DNA of 5,327 nucleotides, from the NCBI GenBank assembly GCA_002328035.1, contig DCVL01000015.1, positions 1 to 5,327 on the forward strand. Direction: 5' to 3'. The notes beneath the pieces were generated by a model. That model did not search any database and was not told the DNA's origin. It was given only the letters and a program-made list of their open reading frames with translations. The first letter of the stretch is position 1. Each line of letters begins with the position of its first letter. The translations under genes were made by a program, and so were the position numbers. The stretch comes from Geobacter sp. UBA2189. Its GTDB lineage: Bacteria; Desulfobacterota; Desulfuromonadia; Geobacterales; Pseudopelobacteraceae. Shown in pieces: positions 1-5,270 of this stretch.

Positions 1-635
1 CTGTCCATGGCGTCTTCAAAGATCTCGCGGGTGCCAGAACCCTTTTCACGCATGATCCAGGGGGCTGCAGCCAACTGTTCCGGCGTCACACTCTTTTCTT
101 TGGCCCACGGGTGTTCAGCCCCGGTCACCACCACCAGTTCATCATCCCGCCAATGTAGGGCAACCAGCTCGCGGTTATGGCAGGGCCCCTCAATAAAGGC
201 AATATCAAGCTGTCCTGTTGCCAGCAGATCAGCCACCTGCTCGGTATTGCCGACGGTTAACTGAACCCTGGTCATCGGATACTGCCGGGCAAAGGCTCCC
301 AGTAACGACGGCAGCAGATAGTTTGCAATGGTGGTACTGCCCCCCACCAGAAGTTCACCCACCAGCTCGCCGCTATCTCCCTGCAACTGCTGCTCTATCT
401 GCTTCACCTCCAAAAGAACCTCACGGGCTTTGTTCAATAACAGCCGTCCGGCATCGTTCAACACCAGACGCCTGCCGGAACGCTCAAACAGCGGGACGCT
501 ACTCAACTGCTCAAGTTGTGACAGAGCCATGCTTACCGCTGACTGAGTAAGCAGGAGTACCTCAGCTGCCTTGGTAACACTGCCGCTGGAGGCGATCTTT
601 TCAAAAATTTCCAGTTGACGTAATGACAATGCCAT
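1..635 (-). CDS. LysR-family transcriptional regulator (YeiE/CysB-like), C-terminus cut by window edge
   Basis: Translating the minus strand from the ATG at 635-633 gives 211 open codons to the window edge. LysR regulators are usually about 290-310 residues, so roughly 80-100 are missing. Residues 5-62 form the winged helix-turn-helix: LRQLEIFEKI, then SGSVTKAAEVL, the recognition segment QSAVSMALSQLEQ and the wing VPLFERSGRRLVLNDAG. Residues 92 onward begin the periplasmic-binding-protein-like effector domain, with STTIANYLLPSLL (100-112), GQLDIAFIEGP (141-151) and REKGSGTRE (197-205). These patterns recall the YeiE/CbbR/CysB-type branch. The gene is divergent from a YeiH-type transporter gene; in enterobacteria YeiE sits beside yeiH and has been reported to sense sulfite. 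A sulfur-oxyanion effector is therefore plausible here but inferred from context only. The Shine-Dalgarno is weak (GGAT at 645-642). The start is chosen because the HTH begins at the usual distance from it and no in-frame upstream start looks better. Confidence 0.93.
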   Translation of the reverse strand, partial: MALSLRQLEIFEKIASSGSVTKAAEVLLLTQSAVSMALSQLEQLSSVPLFERSGRRLVLNDAGRLLLNKAREVLLEVKQIEQQLQGDSGELVGELLVGGSTTIANYLLPSLLGAFARQYPMTRVQLTVGNTEQVADLLATGQLDIAFIEGPCHNRELVALHWRDDELVVVTGAEHPWAKEKSVTPEQLAAAPWIMREKGSGTREIFEDAMD

Positions 636-648
636 ACATAAATCCAAT

Positions 649-663
649 TGATTAATTACATCA
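649..663. promoter_or_regulatory. Candidate LysR-type operator dyad TGAT-N7-ATCA
   Basis: A 15-bp interrupted dyad, TGAT (649-652) and ATCA (660-663), has the length of a LysR-type box, though it does not have a strict T-N11-A core. It lies just upstream of the transporter -10, where an activator would bind, and just downstream of the expected LysR-gene start, where binding would repress the regulator. The region is AT-rich, so a 4-bp-arm dyad can occur by chance. Confidence 0.25.
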
Positions 664-687
664 TTATTATTCATTTTTATTTATACT
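659..687 (+). promoter_or_regulatory. Possible promoter of the YeiH-type gene (good -10, weak -35)
   Basis: TATACT at 682-687 is a 5/6 match to the -10 consensus. The hexamer 17 bases upstream (CATCAT, 659-664) does not resemble TTGACA. A good -10 with a poor -35 is typical of activator-dependent promoters. The -10 shares bases 682-685 with the opposed LysR-gene -10, so the two promoters could hardly be occupied by polymerase at the same time. Start would be near 694. Confidence 0.35.
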
Positions 688-708
688 ATTTTTTGGCTAC
701 AGTATCAA
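680..708 (-). promoter_or_regulatory. Sigma70-like promoter of the LysR gene
   Basis: On the minus strand TTGATA (708-703) is followed by a 17-base spacer and TATAAA (685-680). This gives 5/6 matches to each consensus hexamer with optimal spacing. Transcription would start near 673, leaving a leader of about 38 bases before the ATG at 635. It is the best promoter-like sequence I found in the window. The assignment is by consensus only. Confidence 0.6.
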
Positions 709-735
709 CAGATAAACAAGAAAAAGGGGTCTATC

Positions 736-1668
736 ATGAACCATCAAACCGGATTAAAGCTACTCTTCTGGATGCTGTTACTTGCCTGCTGCCTGCCTGC
801 TGTCAGCGCACCCATTGCATTGACAGCAGGGCTTGCATTTGGGCTAGTTGTAGGCAACCCATGGAAGAACGCTACCGCAGTCTGGAGCAGACGTCTTTTA
901 CAGGCCTCTGTGGTGGGTCTGGGATTCGGGATGAACCTGCCGGAACTTTTAAAAACGGGGAGGGATGCCTTCCTCTACACAGCCATCAGTATCAGCTTTA
1001 CCATGCTGGCCGGTTATCTCTTGGGGAGACTATTCAAGACCCCTCAAAGAACCTCCATCCTGATCTCCTTTGGGACGGCCATCTGTGGTGGTAGTGCAAT
1101 TGCTGCAATGGCTCCGGTGATCAAGGCAGAAGCGGAAGAAACTGGCGTTGCCCTGGCAACGATCTTTACCCTTAACTCCGTAGCCCTGATCATTTTCCCT
1201 CCCTTGGGCCATATGTTGGGGATGGGACAGCAGCAGTTTGGTCTCTGGGCAGCACTGGCAATCCACGACACCAGCAGCGTAGTAGGTGCATCAGCGGCAT
1301 TTGGCGGGTTGGCGCTTGCGGTTGGAACCACGGTCAAGCTGACCAGAACACTCTGGATTATGCCTTCTGCCCTGGTGGCAGCCTGGTTTAGCAAATCAGA
1401 AGGAAAGGCCAGGTTCCCGCTATTCATCGTCGGTTTTCTTGCCGCTGCTGCCATCAAGACAACCCTGCCGCAGTTTGAGCAGTTCTGGCATCCACTAAAC
1501 AGTATGGCCAAACAGAGTCTGGTGGTGACGCTGTTTCTAATCGGTAGCGGCCTGACCAGAGATCTGTTGGCCAAGACCGGCATCAGACCGCTGGCGCAAG
1601 GGATAACGCTTTGGATTGTCGTTTCGGTAACCAGCGCAGCAGCGATTATCTCTGGCCTGATCAGATAA
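736..1668 (+). CDS. yeiH: UPF0324/YeiH-type membrane protein (putative sulfate exporter family)
   Basis: A complete 310-residue, very hydrophobic protein. Family members run about 310-350 residues. The start ATG is preceded by AAGGGG (724-729) at 6 bases. Conserved family blocks are visible in order: LLQASVVGLGFGMNL (54-68), GTAICGGSAIAA (113-124), AIHDTSSVVGA (175-185), KLTRTLW (201-207) and FLIGSGLT (267-274). Between them are about eight to ten membrane-spanning stretches, for example near 8-24, 27-41, 78-97, 140-157, 227-241 and 286-308. The protein acts in the inner membrane. The family (PF03601) is labelled a putative sulfate exporter by sequence; I know of no firm proof of substrate for this branch. 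The divergent LysR gene is its probable regulator, and together they suggest export of, or defence against, a sulfur oxyanion such as sulfite. The symbol is by family resemblance, not shown orthology. No intrinsic terminator with a T-tract follows on this strand. Confidence 0.9.
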   Translation: MNHQTGLKLLFWMLLLACCLPAVSAPIALTAGLAFGLVVGNPWKNATAVWSRRLLQASVVGLGFGMNLPELLKTGRDAFLYTAISISFTMLAGYLLGRLFKTPQRTSILISFGTAICGGSAIAAMAPVIKAEAEETGVALATIFTLNSVALIIFPPLGHMLGMGQQQFGLWAALAIHDTSSVVGASAAFGGLALAVGTTVKLTRTLWIMPSALVAAWFSKSEGKARFPLFIVGFLAAAAIKTTLPQFEQFWHPLNSMAKQSLVVTLFLIGSGLTRDLLAKTGIRPLAQGITLWIVVSVTSAAAIISGLIR

Positions 1669-1687
1669 TCGAGCCAAAGCCCCAGAT

Positions 1688-1726
1688 AAAAAAACGGCTC
1701 CCAACTATTATAGAAGGAAGCCGTTT
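1688..1726 (-). terminator. Intrinsic terminator of the fba-pilZ-mcp operon
   Basis: Read on the minus strand, arms 1726-1716 and 1702-1692 form an 11-bp stem with one G-U pair around a 13-base loop. The core is AAACGGCT/AGCCGTTT. The stem runs directly into seven Ts (1694-1688). It begins 25 bases after the MCP stop codon. On the plus strand the same hairpin has a mismatch in place of the G-U pair and no T-tract behind it, so it should stop leftward transcription much better than rightward transcription. Confidence 0.88.
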
Positions 1727-1751
1727 AGATAACCTTAAAAGTTCCACCCTT

Positions 1752-3737
1752 TTATAGCTGACAGGTTGTACCCTTCATTGATTCAAGCTCTTTTACAACC
1801 TCTGAAGATTGAGCGCGTCGAGCCTCCATATTGTCGAAAATCCCATGCACCATGGAACTGACCGATTCAACCGTGCGACCGATTCTCCGTCCATCCTCTA
1901 CCTGGCTAGAAGTAGAGTTTACCATTTCGTGCGCCATATCCTTTATTGTCTCAATAGCCCTGACTATACTACGTGTAGCCTTGGCCTGATCCTTTGAGCC
2001 GTTAAAGATCTGTGAAGTCATACTGCTTATGTCTTCCATCGAACCTGCTACGGTTTGAACGCTTGCAGACTGTTCTTCCGTAGCCTGCTTAATCTCTTGC
2101 GTCATCTCCATTGAGCAGACAGCCCTGTCGTAGATAGCCTGAAGGGTTTCTCCCATAACGTGCCCCAGTTCGACCCCCCGATTAACAAGTGTTTTAGTCG
2201 ATGTAATGGTATCTGCGGCCTGACGTGACTCAAACATTATTTCATCAATAATATCGGTTATCTCACCGGTCGAGTGACCGGTCTGAAGAGACAGGTTTCG
2301 GATCTCGTCAGCCACAACACCAAAGCTCTTGCCGTACTCTCCAGCCTGCGCGGCTATAATTGAGGCATTTAGAGCCAACAGATTGGTTCTTTTGGTAATA
2401 TCGTTGATAACATGAACAATATTTTCAATTCTGGTGCTTTTTTCAGCCAGACGGGTGATGCCTGCATATGATTCCTCAACCGAACGCTGGATCTCTGCCA
2501 GAGAGCCGATGGTCTCATTAACGGCACTGCGACCCTCTGCAGTCTGAGCCTGTACCTGGCTGGATACCTCATGCGATATCGCAGCGCTTCTTTCAACACT
2601 GGTGATATTGCGTGTAATCTGCTCCATTGCAGATGCTGATTGGTGAACGATTCCAGCCAGCGTATCCAGATTTTTTGAAACTTCTTCAATAGCTACAGAT
2701 ATCTCGTTCACCGCCGTGCTCGTCTCGTCAACCGAGGACATGGCACCTTCTGCCGCAGAGGCAATCACTGCGGCTCCATCAACAACCGACTCAATGGTAG
2801 CCTTCAAGTCAGTTACATTTTTGGAATATTGCTCACGATGCGACAGCAGGAAAGAAAATGAATTTTCCAGTTCAGTTGTAAGCGTATCTATGGAGGTCAG
2901 CAGATTTATTCTGGTAATAGCATTAGCGATCTGATCGGCAAACAACATAATGGTGTCCAGATCTGAATCGTTCAACATACGTCTTGAACGTTTATTATCT
3001 ATGGCAAAGACACCTAACGCCTCACCCTTTACAACTATTGGGCAGATAATAAAGTTTTTTGAGCGTAGCAACTGTATTTGATCAAACGGCGGCTGGAGAT
3101 GAAAGCTGCTGTCATATCTGTTGATATCATCAACAAGGTATGGTTTTTTCTCTGTCATACTGCGGTATATAACCCCTATATCAGAGTTTATCGGCAGTTC
3201 CAATTCGTCAATATCAGCGGCATTACTGCCTGCAGCGGTCACAAATCTTAGTTTTTTACCCTCTTTGGAAGCCATCAGTATGTTTACCCGCTCATAGCCG
3301 AGTATATCATGGAGGCCTTCCGCACTTAACAGGAGAACCTCTTCAAGATTAAGAGATGTCTGTATCTTGCTGCTTATCAGATGGAAGCTCTTTATGTTGG
3401 TATCCAGCACCTTGTAGCGGTTTTCAAAAAGCTCTTTTTGGGATGCTACTTCCTGGTGTAAGAGATCCAGCTCCTCCGCCCTCTGTTGAAGCTCATCACC
3501 GTTTCTCCCAATTAAATATCCAACAGTGGCCAATATTACAGATGTGCCTCCTCCCATGTAAAGGTATAGCATCTGGTGTTGGGAATCTTTTGTGATATCA
3601 GCCAGAATCTGCACAAAAAGCGGATGGGAGGGGTCGTAGAACATAAGCAGGCGTAAGATAATCCAGCCCAGAGGGGCTCCTACTCCAAGAAAGAAACCTA
3701 TCATGGAATAAGTTTTACAATGATTACTAAGATTCAT
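1752..3737 (-). CDS. Membrane-anchored GAF-domain methyl-accepting chemotaxis protein, variant hairpin tip
   Basis: A complete 661-residue protein. Two hydrophobic segments (about 12-32 and 56-77) flank a short outside loop of about 25 residues, too small for a usual periplasmic ligand domain. A coiled linker (about 80-118) leads to a cytoplasmic GAF domain (about 120-278), with the typical core FIICPIVVKGEALGVFAIDN at 229-248. Signals are therefore probably sensed inside the cell. From about 300 to the end it is a long heptad-rich MCP signalling hairpin. The tip (449-482) includes RTNLLALNAS, AAQAGEYGKSFGVVADE and IRNL. Where classical receptors have AAxEAARAGE, this protein has ASIIAAQAGE: I461 replaces the conserved Glu and Q464 the conserved Arg, both trimer-contact residues in Tsr (E385, R388). 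ATEEQSAS (552-559) looks like a methylation-type segment. No C-terminal NWETF-like CheR/CheB tether is present. The gene starts 14 bp after the pilZ stop, with a GGGG ribosome site (3746-3743). Its ligand is unknown. Confidence 0.93.
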   Translation of the reverse strand: MNLSNHCKTYSMIGFFLGVGAPLGWIILRLLMFYDPSHPLFVQILADITKDSQHQMLYLYMGGGTSVILATVGYLIGRNGDELQQRAEELDLLHQEVASQKELFENRYKVLDTNIKSFHLISSKIQTSLNLEEVLLLSAEGLHDILGYERVNILMASKEGKKLRFVTAAGSNAADIDELELPINSDIGVIYRSMTEKKPYLVDDINRYDSSFHLQPPFDQIQLLRSKNFIICPIVVKGEALGVFAIDNKRSRRMLNDSDLDTIMLFADQIANAITRINLLTSIDTLTTELENSFSFLLSHREQYSKNVTDLKATIESVVDGAAVIASAAEGAMSSVDETSTAVNEISVAIEEVSKNLDTLAGIVHQSASAMEQITRNITSVERSAAISHEVSSQVQAQTAEGRSAVNETIGSLAEIQRSVEESYAGITRLAEKSTRIENIVHVINDITKRTNLLALNASIIAAQAGEYGKSFGVVADEIRNLSLQTGHSTGEITDIIDEIMFESRQAADTITSTKTLVNRGVELGHVMGETLQAIYDRAVCSMEMTQEIKQATEEQSASVQTVAGSMEDISSMTSQIFNGSKDQAKATRSIVRAIETIKDMAHEMVNSTSSQVEDGRRIGRTVESVSSMVHGIFDNMEARRAQSSEVVKELESMKGTTCQL

Positions 3738-3751
3738 AATAGCCCCGCAAA

Positions 3752-4126
3752 TCAGACCCCTGAGGAGATCCTGTCTTCAATATTCGAAAAAATCTCATCC
3801 ATAACCTTCTCGGCGTCTGCTATGTTATATGCAATAATATTACGGAGATGAGTATAAGAATCCAGGTCAATCTTCTCAAAATGGAAAGCGATACCCTCAT
3901 CTGTAAGTCTGCTTACCCTTCCCTGAAAGTTGACTGTAATCTCCGGTTCTGTGCCTTCAAGTGAAATCAGCAGCTCTGCTGACTCTCCTTCTGGCAGTCG
4001 TTCAGTTGTTTCCATAAACATTCCGTTCATGGAGAGATTGCTGATCTTTCCCTTAAAACTGCGACCGCCAACATTTGCGGTCGCAACTACATGGAATGGA
4101 ACACGGGAAAACTTTCTGGTACTCAT
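3752..4126 (-). CDS. Single-domain PilZ protein (probable c-di-GMP receptor)
   Basis: A protein of 124 residues from the ATG at 4126. The PilZ signature is complete: R4-xxx-R8 (RKFSR), followed by VPF, and then N30-x-S32-x-x-G35 (NLSMNG). These are the residues that bind cyclic di-GMP in the family. The rest is a short beta barrel with an acidic C-terminal helix (about 85-124), including LRNIIAYNIADAEKVMDEIF. There is no signal peptide, membrane segment or second domain, so it should be a soluble adaptor that acts by binding a partner when c-di-GMP is high. A GTG at 4135 would add three residues, but it lies inside the Shine-Dalgarno GAGGTG (4138-4133). That sequence is spaced 6 bases from the ATG at 4126, so the shorter form is preferred. 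It lies 24 bp after fba and 14 bp before the MCP gene, which makes co-transcription likely and makes the MCP a candidate partner (inference). Confidence 0.92.
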   Translation of the reverse strand: MSTRKFSRVPFHVVATANVGGRSFKGKISNLSMNGMFMETTERLPEGESAELLISLEGTEPEITVNFQGRVSRLTDEGIAFHFEKIDLDSYTHLRNIIAYNIADAEKVMDEIFSNIEDRISSGV

Positions 4127-4132
4127 GGCGCA

Positions 4133-4138
4133 CACCTC
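4133..4138 (-). promoter_or_regulatory. Ribosome binding site that fixes the pilZ start
   Basis: GAGGTG lies 6 bases before the ATG at 4126-4124. It contains the alternative GTG start codon at 4135-4133, which has no comparable site of its own. This favours the 124-residue product. Confidence 0.75.
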
Positions 4139-4150
4139 GCTGTTCCCTTT

Positions 4151-5128
4151 TCAGGCCTTACCTGCCGATCCCAGAACTGTCTCATTCTTGTGTTTTATTA
4201 GCTTGACCAGCTCTTTGCGTGCTTCTCCCAAATACTTGCGTGGGTCAAATTCTTTCGGATCCTTGGCAAAGTATTCACGCACTTTTGCTGTGACAGCCAG
4301 GCGACCATCCGAATCAATGTTTATCTTGCAAACAGCGGAAGCTGCAGCCTGGCGTAACTGTTCCTCCGGCACACCAAGCGCACCCGCAAGATTCCCGCCA
4401 TATCTGTTGATAAGCTCAACGTATTCCTGAACTACAGAAGAAGCTCCGTGCAGGACTATCGGGAAACCTGGGATACGCTTTTCACATTCAGCCAGGATAT
4501 CAAAACGTAGTGGTGGCACAGGCTGACCAGGTTTGAATTTGAAGGCACCATGGCTGGTGCCTATGGAAATTGCAAGTGAATCAACACCTGTTTTCTTTAC
4601 AAAGTCCTCAACCTCTTCCGGTCTTGTGTAACTTGAATGTTCTGCAGAAACCTCATCTTCGATACCTGCAAGTACCCCAAGCTCTCCTTCAACACTAACG
4701 TCAAACTGGTGGGCATACTCAACTACCTTTTTACATAGAGCAACGTTTTCATCATATGGAAGGTGTGAACCATCAATCATCACGGAGGAGAAACCGCTGT
4801 CAACACATGACTTGCAAAGCTCAAATGAGTCACCATGGTCAAGATGAAGGCAGATCGGTATGTTGGAGCCAATCTCACGCGCCATCTGAACGGCACCCAT
4901 AGCCATATAGCGGAGCATCGTCTCGTTGGCATAGTTTCTTGCACCCTTGGAAACCTGAATGATCACGGGAGAGTTGGTTTCAGCACAAGCAACGACAATC
5001 GCTTGAAGCTGCTCAAGATTGTTGAAGTTGTATGCCGGAATGGCATATTTGCCTGCCATAGCCTTGGAAAACATCTCTTTTGTGTTCACCAGACCAAGCT
5101 CACTATAATGCACCTGTTTCTTCTCCAT
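4151..5128 (-). CDS. fba: Class II (type B) fructose-1,6-bisphosphate aldolase
   Basis: A protein of 325 residues from the ATG at 5128. It catalyses the reversible cleavage of fructose-1,6-bisphosphate to dihydroxyacetone phosphate and glyceraldehyde-3-phosphate, in cytoplasmic glycolysis and gluconeogenesis. Visible family features in order: YAIPAYNFNNLEQLQAI (28-44), QVSKGARNYAN (58-68), HLDHGDSFE (95-103) with catalytic Asp97 and zinc ligand His98, DSGFSSVMIDGSHLPY (110-125), VEGELG (146-151), SIGTSHGAF (188-196) with zinc ligand His193, VLHGASS (225-231) with zinc ligand His227, and the substrate-binding KINIDSDGRLA near 268-278. DPRKYLG lies near the C-terminus. All metal and catalytic residues are present, so it should be active. 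The open frame extends 34 codons upstream to 5230, but that stretch looks like non-coding repeat. A perfect AGGAGG 7 bases before the ATG at 5128 fixes the start. It is the first gene of the likely operon with pilZ and the MCP gene. In anaerobes of this group it probably serves mostly gluconeogenesis (inference). Confidence 0.97.
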   Translation of the reverse strand: MEKKQVHYSELGLVNTKEMFSKAMAGKYAIPAYNFNNLEQLQAIVVACAETNSPVIIQVSKGARNYANETMLRYMAMGAVQMAREIGSNIPICLHLDHGDSFELCKSCVDSGFSSVMIDGSHLPYDENVALCKKVVEYAHQFDVSVEGELGVLAGIEDEVSAEHSSYTRPEEVEDFVKKTGVDSLAISIGTSHGAFKFKPGQPVPPLRFDILAECEKRIPGFPIVLHGASSVVQEYVELINRYGGNLAGALGVPEEQLRQAAASAVCKINIDSDGRLAVTAKVREYFAKDPKEFDPRKYLGEARKELVKLIKHKNETVLGSAGKA

Positions 5129-5135
5129 TGGTTTT

Positions 5136-5141
5136 CCTCCT
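5136..5141 (-). promoter_or_regulatory. Strong Shine-Dalgarno site that fixes the fba start
   Basis: A full AGGAGG consensus lies 7 bases before the ATG at 5128-5126. The longer frame from 5230 has no comparable site at its first codon, and its extra 34 residues match nothing in the aldolase family. Confidence 0.85.
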
Positions 5142-5165
5142 GACAAATGTGATGGTATGAAAGGT

Positions 5166-5181
5166 TTTGCACCCTTGCAAA
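5166..5181. promoter_or_regulatory. Perfect palindrome TTTGCA-N4-TGCAAA in the fba leader
   Basis: Two exact 6-bp arms, TTTGCA (5166-5171) and TGCAAA (5176-5181), surround four bases about 40 bp before the fba start. The size and symmetry suit a dimeric repressor operator. In RNA it could also form a 6-bp hairpin with a 4-base loop. It may instead be a leftover of a palindromic repeat, because TTTGCAA is also the centre of common C/G-rich intergenic repeats. I cannot name a cognate regulator. Confidence 0.35.
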
Positions 5182-5197
5182 GACGTGGGAAAGAGTG

Positions 5198-5203
5198 TTT
5201 ATA
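5198..5203 (-). promoter_or_regulatory. Possible -10 of the fba operon promoter
   Basis: TATAAA on the minus strand (5203-5198) is a 5/6 match to the -10 consensus. It sits 70 bp before the fba start, where a promoter is expected. The hexamer at the right distance upstream (TAAGAA) is a poor -35. TTGCTA, a better hexamer, is 21 bases away, which is too far. Either the promoter needs an activator or the real one lies elsewhere in 5150-5327. Confidence 0.25.
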
Positions 5204-5270
5204 TGTACCACCTAACCCCCTTCTTAGCAAGGGAGATACAGAAAAAAATAGCTCTGGAGCGGATGAACCA

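Larger units (their letters stand above)
5157..5238. repeat. Decayed palindromic intergenic repeat (REP-like) upstream of fba
   Basis: On the minus strand the segment from 5238 to 5210 contains CCCTTGCTAAGAAGGGGG followed by TTAGGTGG. The segment to 5157 contains CTTTGCAAGGGTGCAAAACC. Both resemble halves of C/G-rich palindromic intergenic repeats of the general form CCCCTTnnnAAGGGG-TTAGG(G/T)GG that are frequent in Geobacter-type and other genomes. Frames reading through such repeats often give peptides like LLRRGLGG and LCKG, as the frame upstream of fba does here. The arms are imperfect (CCCTT/AAGGG is the longest clean pairing), so this would be an old copy. Identification is from memory of the pattern; a genome-wide count would settle it. 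Confidence 0.35.

Noticed and set aside
218..550. Plus-strand open frames at the left edge
   Set aside because: They are antisense to the LysR gene, whose minus-strand translation carries an unmistakable HTH and effector-domain start.
1044..1583. A 179-codon minus-strand open frame opposite the YeiH-type gene
   Set aside because: It lies wholly within a well-supported membrane-protein gene, shows no family motif, and its Ala-, Pro- and Cys-rich composition is what the antisense of a hydrophobic gene gives.
1671..1700. GAGCC...GGCTC inverted repeat as a terminator for the YeiH-type gene
   Set aside because: It has a 5-bp stem with a 20-base loop and no T-tract, and it competes with the much better hairpin at 1692-1726.
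2369..2689. A 106-codon minus-strand open frame inside the MCP gene in another frame
   Set aside because: It overlaps the conserved MCP signalling region; its Arg-rich, motif-free product is a frame shadow.
3930..4430. A 166-codon plus-strand open frame across the pilZ/fba junction
   Set aside because: It crosses two solid minus-strand genes and their junction, has no ribosome site or motif, and is best seen as a shadow.
5129..5230. A 34-residue N-terminal extension of the aldolase
   Set aside because: It has no family similarity and no ribosome site, it reads through repeat-like sequence, and a perfect AGGAGG precedes the internal ATG at 5128.
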